Below are positions 34,105 through 46,963 of a stretch of 64,000 nt of DNA, in pieces. Every line of letters starts with the position of its first letter. The stretch's first letter is position 1. Under the pieces are notes generated by a model. The model saw only the letters and a program-made list of their open reading frames with translations. It did not search any database and was not told the DNA's origin. This stretch comes from Nelumbo lutea (lineage: Eukaryota > Streptophyta > Magnoliopsida > Proteales > Nelumbonaceae): the NCBI GenBank assembly GCA_022828595.1, contig JAKGHH010000003.1, positions 17,732,934 to 17,796,933 on the forward strand. The letters are read 5' to 3'. Made by a program: the position numbers and the translations under genes.

Positions 34105-34929
34105 CTATGTATTCCAAATTCTGTCACAATAAGGGGTGCGGGTGCAAACAAGCGCAATTCTAACATGGTTGCGAAGATGGCTACAAACAGATAAAGCATA
34201 CAAATGTATCGGGTAGCGGTATGCCAAGATACAAAATTTGATTTGATTGATCAGTATTTGACTCATGAAATTGAATCATATATGAATAAGAACACTTACA
34301 AGATAAAATAGTTAGGTTCCTGAAAAGGATCGGATATTGGGATGGATATGGACCGACTTGATTGGATTAAATTCAAATTGGAATTGGTACAAATAGAAAC
34401 CATTTACTTGCAAAAGCAAACTCATCCCAATTGGGAATGGAATCAATGACTTTATGTGACAAACTAGATCTACTCCCAACATACACTTCCAACAAGCCAC
34501 AAGGCCCACCACAGCGATGTGCGGCAGTAGTGGCTTGTTTGGAGCAGATCCGAACTCTATGTGAAAAATCATGTGATGCTGTTGTTTGCTAGCATTCATC
34601 CTGTTTGAATAGAAGCATTTGCTTTAGACTTAGGTTAGGACCACTACTCTAGTCGATCCATTGATGAGTAGGAACTCTCTTCTAGCTAAATGGTGGGACA
34701 GCCTCATCATATGTTGGCCTTGTCATCACCATCCACCCATCCACGGGGGAAATTTTGTGGAGTCCTATGTGTATATGGTTTAAGTACACCCACGTCTTAT
34801 CATATTTGCCCAAAACTATACCGACCTAATGCAGAAATTAAAAGAGCATTTGCAGTATTGCTCTTCAGATAATTCAGCATAGCCTATGATATCTGATTTG
34901 TACCCAAAAATCGTGGTAATAGATTCCCT

Positions 34930-35235
34930 GGCTCGGTTTGGAAGGAGTACAAATATAAATATGTACAGTGAAAAATATTGTATTTTGAATTATTTTAAAT
35001 CTATTTGTATATGTACTCTTTTATTAATAAAAGAGTATAAATACAAATATAAATATGTTAAATGTAAAACTTTGCATGTAATCCACATTTGTATCTTTGA
35101 ACCTTGTATTTGCAATTTTGCACCTTTCCAAACGTAAAGGCTCAGTTTGGAAGGAGTATGAATATAAGTATGTAGAGTGCAAAACTTTCTAATTTGTATT
35201 ATTTTGTATGTATTTGTATTCTTTCCAAATTGAGA
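34930..35235. mobile_element. Tourist-like MITE fragments
   Basis: GGCTCGGTTTGGAAGGAGTA (34930 on) and GGCTCAGTTTGGAAGGAGTA (about 35139 on) are two left-type ends. The second is closed by a reversed end GTCTCAATTTGGAAAG near 35235. Between them a perfect 24-bp palindrome lies at 35014-35037. Same family as 35936-36060. Confidence 0.55.
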
Positions 35236-35239
35236 CAAA

Positions 35240-35609
35240 GGCTGCGTTTGAAAATGATGCAAATGGAGTGTAAATCCTGGTTCAGGGTAAATTTGCACTT
35301 TGGTTCACTTTTGCCTGTGTTTGGCAACATTATATTTTTACATTGACAAATGATAGATCAATGCATATTTACATTGATAATAAGATGTAAAAGTAAAGCA
35401 ATAAAAAAGAAGTAAATTTGCATTTAAGTGGGCTTTTGATAAAAAAAAAAAAAAAAACATATACTTTATTAGAATTCGTGTTTGCATCCATTATAGCTAA
35501 AAGTCTATTTGGCAAGAAGATAAAGTTGTCAATGCAAAACTAACCCAACTTTACAATTTTTATGAACTGTTTTACACTCTACACATTTGCATCGTTTCCA
35601 AACGCATCC
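35240..35609. mobile_element. MITE-like element with about 30-bp inverted ends
   Basis: The left end GGCTGCGTTTGAAAATGATG is matched by the reversed right end GGATGCGTTTGGAAACGATG, each continuing into CAAATG...GTGTAAA. Flanked by AAA on both sides. Non-coding. Confidence 0.6.
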
Positions 35610-35935
35610 AAACGAGTAAATTGTCTAATGTAATGGTTTGTTTGTTTGTTTTTTCAATGGCATTTATTTGTTTGGTAAGTAGAGGCACAAACATTCAATT
35701 GAATTGGATTCTTGTTTGTCCTCTAGATTTCTACTATCTATATGGGCTTTGAGTGGAGAAAAGATTTTTGAAAGTAAGGTTTTCGGTTGGTTGGTGATAG
35801 GACCTTGCAAAAGAATTTGGGGGATTTTGGTGTTCTATGGGACGGGCAACGGGCAACCCTTGCAGTCAGTAACCAAAGCTATTGGCTGTTTTGCTCCCTT
35901 CTTTTTTGACTACGAGGGTGTTTGGTATGTGATAC

Positions 35936-36060
35936 TAAGGCTCAATTTGGAAGGAGTATAAATATAAATTTGTATTGTGCAAATACATATAAAATAATAC
36001 AAAATACAAGGTTTTGCATTCTACAAATTTATATTTGTACTTATTCCAAACTGAGCCTAA
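35936..36060. mobile_element. Tourist-like MITE (foldback)
   Basis: TAA, then GGCTCAATTTGGAAGGAGTA at the left; reversed right end GGCTCAGTTTGGAATAAGTA, then TAA. The arms extend about 36 bp, so most of the element can fold into a hairpin. TAA repeats at both ends are the likely target duplication. Confidence 0.75.
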
Positions 36061-36322
36061 GGCAGATGTTGCATTGTGTTTGATTTAAGCAAATCCGGAG
36101 AGTAAAGTGTTTGGCATGATTTAGAATGTTAATTTTTTATTGGTTTATTACACATAAGTGTCATTAGGCACTAGATACCCAACCAAACATCATTTTTGTA
36201 GGGTAAAATCAAAATGCCTATGTGATGTTTATGTGGCAATGAAATGGTTTCGCAACACCTCTACAACATCATTCTGAATCTATTACAAGCAGAGCTGTGT
36301 GTAATAGGCTATGTAATCAATG

Positions 36323-36441
36323 ACAAGCGAACATGCCAATGTTTCATATACATGGATGTGAATCCATGTGTATGAAACCATGACATGTTTACTCATGAAC
36401 GTAGTCGTCCATGTATACGAAACACTGGCATGTTCACTTGT
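36323..36441. repeat. Long inverted repeat (hairpin)
   Basis: Arms 36323-36356 and 36408-36441 match at 31 of 34 positions when one is reversed. The loop contains a third, related copy (TCCATGTGTATGAAACCATG near 36363), so two alternative hairpins are possible. No TIR or target duplication is seen at the outer edge. Confidence 0.8.
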
Positions 36442-39400
36442 TATTGTTATTAGTTAGGTAGCCCATATACATTGTCTCCTGCAACACCACCTACCAAATA
36501 CACTTTATAAAAATAGTTGGAAGAGTTTGCAACATGACACTTCTGTTGGAATTTTCCGCATTTATTAAATCAGATTTTATGCATGAATTGCCATGAACCA
36601 TGCAAGTTGTTTCTAGTTCTCTTTCCTAGATGAGATTGTCTAAGGTTATGTTTGGAACCGATGCACCTGTGATAAGGGTATAGCCCAGGTCTTGCCTGGC
36701 TTGGATTCTAGGCTTGAAACACAAGCTCGGGCTAGGCGTGATACTGAGCCTATGAATTGTGTGTATAGAATATTGAATAACATATAATATTTTATGCATT
36801 ATATAAAATATCATATTAATATGCATTTTATGTATTGTTTATTATGTTTATATATAAATATGTATTGGTCTTTGGCTCAGGTTGGGCTAAAGATGATCAT
36901 CTCTAGACTTGTTCATGGGTTAGATTAGGCTATGCTTCTTTATAAAAAAGAAAAAGACCAGGTTGAACTTGAACTTGACTCGACCATCAGACCTAGATCT
37001 TGAGCTTGAGCCTGAAATTTGATTTGAACAAAAATTTTATAATATATAAAGCATATATTTATTAATAATATATTATATATTATTTAGTATTCTATATATT
37101 AAAATATTTAAAATATTATATAATACTTTTTTGCTATTAATAATATTATTAGGCTGAGCTTGAGCTCGGGCTGAAAAGTCCATGGCCTAAAAAATAGTCG
37201 AACCAGTGTTTGGAGTCCAAACCCGAGTTCACACGCTTAAAAATTTGTCAAAACCCGATATAGAATGGGCCGGGCCGTGCCCGCCCGTTGGGCTATCCGA
37301 GCCATGAACTCGAAGCCCTTCTAAAGACGCAAGAGAAGAGCAAGAGGACAGAGTAGACAGGGGCAATAATGTTATTGCGGCAAGAACAGTGGCATATTGG
37401 TTATTCGGAGGAAAATAAGATCTGTTTATGAAGAAGCCAAAGTCATTTGGAAACCCAAGATTCATGGACGCAGATCGCGTTGGGATTGGAGGAATGTAGC
37501 GAGAGAGGGAGACGTCAGACGGGAGGGACTATCGGATTAGGGAGGGAGGGAGGGAGGGAAGAGTGAGGGGGCGCAGCAGGAATTTCCGCCGCAAGGCTGT
37601 GAAGAGTCAAGAATGGTACGGATAATCTGAGTGATGCCTTCTGTTATGTCACTTGAATTTACAAAATCACCCCCGTCAAGCATTAAAAAAAAAACTCGAA
37701 ATGATAAAATTACCGATCTACTCTCGCATGGAACTCTTAAACCTTCAATCTCGTTTGCCTAGGGTTCAGCACAAAGAATCACACCTGGCCACCTGGGGGC
37801 TGGGACTTTGGGGAACCGGGAAGGAGAGGAGACTCATGTGGGCATTGTTTTGTGCTCCAGTCCAAGTTATATAATGTCCATGGAATTCGTCTAGGGCAGC
37901 TGAACTGAATCCAGGGTGGGCTGAACGAGTATTACCTCAGTACATGTCCACTTTCTAACCGTTGAATTACTGACACGTGTCGATACGTAATGTTGGGTGT
38001 GATTAGGTGGGCTGAATCCACAGATTCTACCCAAGAAAAACAGCAGAAAAAAAAAAAAAGATAGAAATCTCAAATCCCTGGTGCAAAATTAAGAGGCAAG
38101 AGAGGGGGATGAGGAAGGATTAGAAAACTACAAACATTGAAGTTTGAACTTTGAAGCATGGAGGTGTTGTGGGACCCACAATAGTTACTATTAATAAACA
38201 TGCCTTGCTGCAGGTAATGATATATTTAGTCCCATATCTGCTGCCCTTTCTTATTTTTTATTTTTCATATCGTGAGAGAGAGTGAAGGGTTTGTTTTAAT
38301 GGAAGCTATAAGTAGCTTAACAGTTTTGGATGTTTAGATCACATTGGGCATCATTATAGATGCAAAACCCAACATCTTTAACCCAGGGTGCCTGCACAAA
38401 CCAAGAGAGAGAGAGAGAGGGGGGTTTTGGGGTTCTGTGCCACAACAAAACCTTGATTAATAAAAAACTAAGCCATGGGAAATGGGCCCCCCAGATCTGG
38501 TTGGCAAAGTCTATCACCACTAGGAGGGTTTCACACATTTTCCATGATGGTGACTAAGGGAAGGAATTGTGGGTGGACCACTGTTAAGACTTGAGAAAAG
38601 GCCAAATATCTAGAAAGATAAAACTTGCTTGACCCCGACCCAGATCTCTATCTCAGACTTCTCTCTACTTTCTCTGATGCATGATTATTACATAAATTCA
38701 CTTTGGTTTTTACTTTGACATGTCTCACTAATTAAAAAGGATATTTATATATATATGCCTGGAAAGTGGAAACCTCCCCTCCCTCTCTCTCCTTTTCCTC
38801 ACCTTCACCTCTGATTATTAGGAAAAATAATGATAAGGGAAATATATAATATGAAAAGAGTTTTGATCAATAAAAATCCAACTATAAATTTTGATAAATA
38901 ATACTTGATTGACTATTATACTTATAATTTCAGTTGACTGATCAGAAGTTTTTCAGATATCATATCTCTCTCTTTTGATTAGAAGTTAGAACTTAGAACA
39001 AATCAAAGAATATAGGCTTTTTGTCTAAATGCTGATCAGTCTTAAACTAATGCTGGTTGCAAAAGGGAATTCTGGAATAGTTGGGAGATTGACAACCAAA
39101 TAAGGTAACCAGACAAACAAAAGCTCCAAAGTCAGTTCTGTTGTTGTAATTATGAAAAGAAGCAGGGGTGTTAAGGAAATTAAACTGAAACCATAAGAAA
39201 TCTCTTCATCACACAGTAAATGGGTCCCCACGGCTGTCTGGTGTATACCGTTTTAAGTTTCAACCAATCTCAAAAAAGTTTATTTCATGAGATTGGATCA
39301 GAAAATACTTTAAATGGAAAAATAGAACAGTAATCAAATTAATTAAAGAGAAACAAGGTGACTGTTTTTGGAGATGGTTGATGTTCGAGTTCGCTATTTG

Positions 39401-39559
39401 CAGTAGAGCAAGTGTCTTTAGATTCTAGATTTTATTTTATTTTAATTTATTATTTTCAATTTTTAATATTTGTACTCAAGAGCAAGGAAGATGGAGAGAA
39501 TCTAGAAATGCCCATTTCTTTCACTTCCTCAAAAACCCAAAATAAAATTATATATACAT
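36442..39559. other. Intergenic region upstream of the DUF863 gene
   Basis: AT-rich to about 37,200, then more GC-rich with GA/GGGA-rich runs (37500-37575). No gene is recognised; small frames lack domains. The part near 38,760-39,560 has CT-rich runs typical of plant core-promoter neighbourhoods and may contain the promoter of the leader exon that follows. Confidence 0.4.
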
Positions 39560-40032
39560 ATATCAACTAATTAAGAAATCCGAGAGAAGAAGAGAAGAAA
39601 AAGCAGAGAATAAAAAGGAGACCGGATGTTGACAAATTTCCTGTCACTGTTCTTGGAAGGTCGTTTGTTTGTATGAAGATTTCTTATCTGGGATCTCTCT
39701 CTATCCCCTTCTTCTCTCAGGGACTGGCCCCAGCAGATCGAAATCTCCATCCTTTCGTCGACCTTATGACGATCTAAGCTCCATCAATGGCGTTAGAAAA
39801 ATGCCCAATTCGTTATTTTCACTCTTTAGGGTCTTGTGCTTTGTTTTCTGGTTCGGGGGATTCTTCTGGTTGCTCTGCTTCATGTTTGGCTTCATTCATG
39901 CTGCGAGTGCGAGTCCAAGATTGTCAATTTTCATGGAACGAATTGGGTCTCCTTGAGGTTGTCGGGTCGTCGAGATTTTGCTGAAGCCGTGGCAGATTTT
40001 CCAAGAGGGGTGATAGAGGATGTGGGTCTGAG
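39560..40032 (+). other. Probable 5' leader exon of the DUF863 gene
   Basis: GA-rich then CT-rich sequence ends at a good donor, CTGAG|GTAAAT (intron from 40033). The coding part of the DUF863 gene begins two bases after an acceptor at 46961, which needs an upstream non-coding exon; this is the best candidate found. The leader would carry two small upstream frames, 39673-39777 (34 residues) and 39787-39984 (65 residues). The left boundary is a guess, and a separate transcript is possible. Confidence 0.4.
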
Positions 40033-43000
40033 GTAAATTGCTTTTTTACTTTTCTATTAGCTCTAAGTCCAGATTCTGTGATTCCATTTTCTTTATTTTT
40101 GTTTTCGTTTGATGATTTGGTTGATCAAAATCGATTTTCTCAATGGTTCTATTTTTGGGTCCAAAAGTCCTTTTTATTTTTGTTTGATGATTTGGTATAT
40201 TGCGTCTATACATCTTTTTTTCTTTTCTTATTTTTTGCTACTCCTGCTTATTGCTATTACTATCGTTTTCTTTTTCTATTGGTTTCCTATTGATGGATTC
40301 TGATGGACGATTGAGTGTTTTGGTTCGGTTGATTCGTTTATCTGGATTTGCATTCCTTTTTTTTTTTCCACGCGGAATCTATTTTTATTAATTTTTCTAG
40401 TCTAGAATTTCCTTCTTCAAACTTAAGAAAGAAAAAAAAGAACCCGGATTTTTCTCCTTTTTTATAAATATATCGTGATCCCACTTGTGATGCTTATACT
40501 TTAAATGCTTTCATCAATTTGAGCCCCTCCGGTGCTTGTCTCTGGAGCTACTTTGTTGTTTAAAAATTCTGGAGGCGTTCTGGAATGGAGTTTCTATTCA
40601 ATATTTCTAGTCATTGTTGAGAATGAGGGAATTTTCTACTCGGACTCTTTACTGCTGTTACTACTATTAAAAGAATTCTGGGACTTCCTTTTAATATTAT
40701 TATTACTTATTTGGTTGTTGGGTTTTTGTTTTAACATTTAATTGATAACTTCGATGATCCAATTCACCCTGACTATCCAAATGGATATGCTTTTGTGGCT
40801 TAGTTTTATTAGCAATTCATTTATAATTAATCTCAAATCAGTGGACTGGTTTAATAAGTCTACTAGTTTTTTTTTTTTTTTTTTTTTATTTCTTTCTGGT
40901 TTTTTTCCCTAGTATGTGGTGCTTTAGTTGGATGCGCTCTACTCATAAAATATTAAATTCTATCAACTGTTTGTTTGCTGCTGATCTGAGCTATCCACAA
41001 AGCATTACATCAAATAAGCTTGTTGTAACTGTGCACTTCTCCATGATTTGGTAAGGGTAAATGAGCCATTCAGCTTGTTTATATCTTGGCTTGTCTTTAT
41101 GTTTTGGGTCTTTAGGATGGCTATAAGCATTTCATGTCTTTGACTATTTATAGAACCATCTACTAGACCACCTCAGCTGCTTTCTGAGTCAATAAGTTAT
41201 TGGGCACTTGAATTTTACTTTCTGTTTTTTTTCTTCAATATTTGGATTTGATTCTGTTCTTACAGACTTACATTGTTGCTTGACTTGCTTCTGAGTTCTG
41301 ACGTGTATTTCATGGTCACTGTTCGTAGCTTGTGTAGAAAGCCATCCGTTGATAATAACTCTTTTTGTAGTGATATTGTTAGATAATAATTTGCATGTTG
41401 AATTGAGTTTAGGTTCATTCATTGTTGGAAACACAATTCAAAACCACCTTCATTGGAATTTGTAATGATCTGTTGTTTCCTCGATTTCATCCGTCTGTTT
41501 GAAGGTTTCAGTGCAAAAGCCTGCATATATACTTTTTTTTTTATGGATACCCTGCATGTATACTTTCACTGTTTGTGATGTTGATCTACAATGTAAGATA
41601 CTATTATGTATGAGTAAACTGATATATTCTTGAAGCTGATGGATAAAGACAAATTTTCTGGTACCTTGGTGAAAAGATATAAAAGCTACAGTGGATCACT
41701 TTCTTGATCTGAGTTGAATTATAAGGAAAAAAATATGTCAAAGCTTATACTATTATGAGAACCGCTTTTTATTATTATTTATTTACTTTGGTTTGTAAAC
41801 TGGACTTTTATATCCAATCTCATGGTTGAGATGCAACACAACAAGCTATTGAGCTGTTTTTTGACTGTTAAGAAAGATAAAATGTTGTAATTTACATCTA
41901 GAATAAATAAATGGATATTTCAAATCAAAACAAGATAAGCATTTCCAAAGAAACTCCTCCCTGTTGAGATCTGGAAACATGTTACAATAAGATACAAGAA
42001 AATGCCTAAATACAGTGTTGCATGGATTCCGACACTTGTGATGCATATTGCATGAATTCTGATACCCATTTTGCAGCTGTCCTTGATGGATGAAGTATCC
42101 ATGTGAAACACATGATGCATCAGATTATGACAATCTGTGGATTCTTGAGGGGCACTTCTATGTTCTTGTTTATTTGACATAAATGAACAAGTAATATACA
42201 TGGCAAATGCCATTTTTCCTATAGAACATAAATTACATAACAAGAAAGAACTTTTGGATTTTTTTTCAATGGGCATGTGATGTTAGAATTCAACAAAAAT
42301 ACTGACTGTTTTAATAGTATATATTTCTCTACAGATGTGTCTGCAAGTCCATTTTTTTCATCTTGTTGAGTCAGACTCCCAGACATGTGCCATTTTCTGA
42401 TTCTTGTATCTGTATCCATGCATACTGCATAGGACTGCAAGTGGTATATTTTTATCTGAATTCAAATTCAAACCTAATTCAATTAAGGCAATCCAAATTC
42501 AGCCCCTTTATTTATTTATTTATTTTGACGAATCAAATTCATCCCACTTATAATTGGATTGAATATGGACCTACCACAATCCAATCAGATATGATCTGAT
42601 CTAATCCAATAATAGTTAAGCATTTTTGTTTATACTTAAATCTACATAGGATTATTAGTATTTATTAGTAAAGTTCGTTTGAATGTTGTACGTTTACTGA
42701 AGACCCATAGGATTAAGTCTCATATAAGTTATTTTCAAGTCATTTTGTTCATGATATACAATATTCTATTCTTTTTTAGTTTTTTTATTAATAAAATATA
42801 ATATACTGATTATTTTTAGTTTAATTTATTTAATGGATTCAGTATCTAAATCTGATCTTAGTCCAAACTAATTTTGATGATTAAGATTAAACTTGAACTC
42901 AAAAATTAATGAACCAAACTTGGATACAAGTATATCCAATTTGATCTGATCCGTTTGCAGCCTTATTTGCGTAAATGTCCAAGTATCTCTTTGCAAGTAG

Positions 43001-46000
43001 AAATGCTTATTAATCAACCATACTACCATTCAGGTTTCTCAAGCCCATTTCCAGTTTCCTTTTGTGCTAATGATTTTGTTCAAGAGATTTTCTTGAGAGA
43101 TAAGTCACAAAAAATCTATGTATCTATTTTGTGTGGTTGTTGGGGGAGCATTTTATATTAATGTGGTTGTTCCAAAAGTGCTTACTTTTTCTAATGTGGG
43201 GTACACCCCCTCCCAACATTTCCTTCATTTCCACACTAATACACAATAAATGCTTTTATGTTTGGTACATGCAATATCTAAATATTGACCCTCACATAGT
43301 TGTCAAGGTGTCTAGTTGATTTTGGGTGACACTAGGGCACCTAGTCGCCTAGGCTATAAAAATTTTATAATATGAAGAAGCAACTATTGGCTAGTTCCCT
43401 AGTTTTATATAGCATTCAGCGTGCATATTAATTGAAAAAATAGCAATTCTCTTTATTAAAAACATTAAATTTCCTCTACAAATGTGGCAAATCATCATAT
43501 CTAAAAGATAAAAAATCTTTTAAATATATTAATCTCATTATTTAAAAAATAATACTACTATAATATCCATTCAATAGAGCAATTTCATATCAATTAGCAA
43601 CTAAAGAAGGTTATTAACTTTATATGATAAAAAAACAGGAAGCAGTTGCTCTTTTATTGAAGAGGGGGGGGGGGGAGGGGGAGGGGAGAATAAAAAAAGA
43701 AGCCTCTATACTTATATTGTTTCTTAAGAAGCCTCTGTACTTATATTATTTCTTTCTTTTTTCTTTCTTTCTTTTCCTCTCCTCAAAATCTTTTAATCTT
43801 TAAATTTCAATAGTAAAACATTAAAACAAAGTATAAATGATATATAGTATAAAATGGAATGTATTCACACACATATTAATAAGATGCATCAATATAAATG
43901 ATAGTATAAAAGGTGCCTCGCCTTGTCATTTTTGTTGCCTTTGTGGGCGCCTAGGCAATGCCTTGACAACTTCAATAAATAGAATAAATTTGTTCATAAT
44001 TTATTTTCCTTCAGGCAGACCCATTCTCACAACAGGCCCCACCCCACCCATCCTCTGAAACTTTGGACATTTCAAAAGTGTGGCCAGATGATTCTATCCC
44101 ATTCCATGCTCCCACCACACATATGGGTTGGATGACTTAGGTTCAGACTCAAATATAGGGGGATGGAGGGAGGGAGGGAGGGCGAAGCAGAATTTTATCA
44201 TTGTGTTAGTTAGTAGTTAGGATCACAAAAGTATTACAGAAAACTGGTCAATGTGGTATTCTTTGGTTAAGTTGTAAATTAGTTTCAGACTCTTAGGATC
44301 CAATGGTTCAGAGAAAGTAGTAAAATACTAGAAGACATCAACTCGATTAGTTCATGTCAAACCAGGAAAATTAGGGAATGTAACATGATTGTGTGCTTTC
44401 ACTGCCCTCTTGCATGTGCTTAGTTTTTGTTTGAACAACTCTATTCCCCTCCACTGTGTTCCTTTCATTTAACCAAAAAAAAAAAAAAAGGTAAAAAGAA
44501 AATAGTCAGCATTTTTCATTTGGAACTTCTGACATTACTTTCAACATCACTAAAATATATTCCATAAGAAGAAGAAAGATTGCAATTAAAATAATTCATA
44601 TATGTACTTGATTATTGGTGCAAGAAAGAGTGCTCCATTCTGAAAAATTTGCTGGTATCAAGCACCTTTGTTATTTGGGTCTCAGAACAATGTCAAAACT
44701 TATATCTGTCAGGTATTCTTTTTTATATTATTTGTCATGCATAAATTTTGCACATGTTCATGTAAATGGTTACATTCTTCTTATTTGGTACACTTGCATG
44801 AACTCAATCCTTTTATTTCCTAACGTACAAAAAAAAAAAAAATCTTTGGATGTATTGTCCTTTTGTTGTAACAAAATCCAGGGTCTCTGAAATTTTTCTT
44901 ATCCATGTCTGAGTTAGGGTAATGATTATACATGGTGAAATACAGAGAAACACATGCAAAATATATCTTAATCATCATTGTCATCAACACCTTATCCCAA
45001 GTATGCAATAGAGTGTTTGGACTACATGATTTCTACACGGCTACACGGCTACACCACAAATGTTCCACACTGTATGGGCCTCTTATGTTACGTCTTTCAC
45101 TGCAATCTGTATTTTATCAATGAAATATTCTAGTAATTCTTCTTATGAAACAAACTCTTTATTTAAATAAGCTAATTAATTGCAAATGGTGAGAAATTCC
45201 CCCAAAGTGTTACCCAAATATTTGATACAAGTGTCAAATGGTCAATTGCCAATAGAAATTCTAAACAACCTCTAAAAGTCCCAAAATGTGAACGCAACTA
45301 TGTAAAACTATATATGACTAACTAAGAAAAGAAAAATATATACATTACTAGGAATAAAAACAGAAAATATAAGAAAACAAGTATAACACATGATTCTACT
45401 TGTATCTACTCTGAAAACCCTCATCCCTTTGAAACTGTCTTATAGAACCTTCTTTTGTTTGTTTGATCTTTGCTGTAAATCAGAGTGGATGTAGAAAGAA
45501 AGTGATTTATCAGTTACATATTAATAACACAAAGGCGGATTACTTTACTCATGAAAGAAACCAGACAGATCAAAATTAAAATAAGGTTTGATATGGTGTA
45601 ACAAGATGCTTTACCATTCTCTGTCCAAAACAGTTTGGCACATCTGTAATAGGTGTTGGGGAGTGTCTTGTTATGTTAAGGTGCCTGACATTCCTGAACC
45701 CTTAGATACATGGTGTCTAGGTGAGACATCTTCCCAAGAACCTCAATGCTTCTTTTTTGTTGGCCTAGTGAAACCATTTTGAGAAAATTATCTTTTATTA
45801 CCTGGATATCTTTTTATTTAAAACTCATAATCTTTGACGAGCTCAGGAGGAAAAAAGAGAGATGGTTATGCACTATGATACTCAGACATAGATACTGACA
45901 TGGACACAAATATGGGGAACAGGGATATGACTTCCCATTTCCTAAATCTCTGGGCATGAGTATGAATATGGTTATCCCATGTAATATCATTATATTATGC

Positions 46001-46961
46001 TTCTATATTTTATTTTTGAAGCTAAGTGCCTTTTCTCAAGGCTTACGTCTTACCAAATCTAGTTACATTTCCGACACATACAGATTTTTATGGTATGATT
46101 TGTTAAAACATATCATTTTACTTATTCTAAAAGTGTTAAGGTTATAAAGTATATTTAGAAGAATCAACGCAGTATCCTGTGTTGTATTGGGTACATATCA
46201 CATCTGAGTCTGCGACTGGTATTTTAGGCTTGTATAGGTATCTGCTCTGGGTATCATAGGTTATATATTTATTAACAATTGGCGCACATAGGGTAATGAT
46301 TCTTGCAATGCTAGGATGTATCTCATCTTTCAATTCCTTGAAATGATTCTGCAAAGTAGTTTATTGAAAATTGCTGGGAGATCAGACCATAGTTACGAAG
46401 GTTATGTCAAGATTACTACCTGATCCATCTGCCCATATAACCATGCAAGTGAAATTTAGATAATTGCAACAGTTCAGAGTTCCCAAATGTATCAGGATGA
46501 CTGCTTCCTGATTCCTGAACCCTATATAAGCAAAGAAAAAGAGTTGCCAAAGGAGGAACATCATCCAAGTGGGAAAAGACTAGTTCTGTGACTTAGTTAG
46601 ACAAGATTTTGTCTAAGTTTTAATTATTAAATGTGAAAGTTTTTTAGGTATGCTGGATAAGGAAGATTATTATTATTATCAGTTGGACTAATTCCTTGTT
46701 TGTCTTAATGACTTTGCCTTTCTTATTGCTATTCCTTCTAGCTACTCATTAATCAGAACTTCTTCAGAAACTTTATGCAAAGGATCATAATGAAAGCCTT
46801 TTATTTATTTTTCTTTCTGTCTACCTTGAGAAAAAAAAAAAACATCCAATGTCCTTGAGTGCAGTTCCAATGTTTCATTGATTTCATTTCTCTTAAGTAT
46901 ATGGTTAATTATTTCATTCATTTCTTAAGGAAATTTGTGCTGCTTTTCGAGTATTTGGCAG
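40033..46961 (+). other. Long putative leader intron (6.9 kb)
   Basis: From the GTAAAT donor to the acceptor TTTGGCAG ending at 46961. AT- and T-rich throughout, as plant introns are. It contains a MITE-like element at 43298-43971, a G-rich run near 43664-43686, a possible decayed element at about 42433-42960, and poly(T)/poly(A) tracts. No conserved exon is seen inside. If the leader exon is wrong, this is intergenic DNA. Confidence 0.4.
43298..43971. mobile_element. MITE-like element with AGTTGTCAAGG ends
   Basis: AGTTGTCAAGGTG at 43298-43310 is inverted at the right end (CCTTGACAACT, to 43971). Both ends run into GCCTAGGC(G)CC-type sequence. About 674 bp, no frame. I could not see a target duplication, so the superfamily is open. 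Confidence 0.55.
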
Positions 46962-46963
46962 GC

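Noticed and set aside
42433..42960. Possible transposon with GGACTGCAAGTGG and (reversed) GGCTGCAAACGG ends
   Set aside because: End similarity is short and flanks show no duplication, so it was not listed as a feature.
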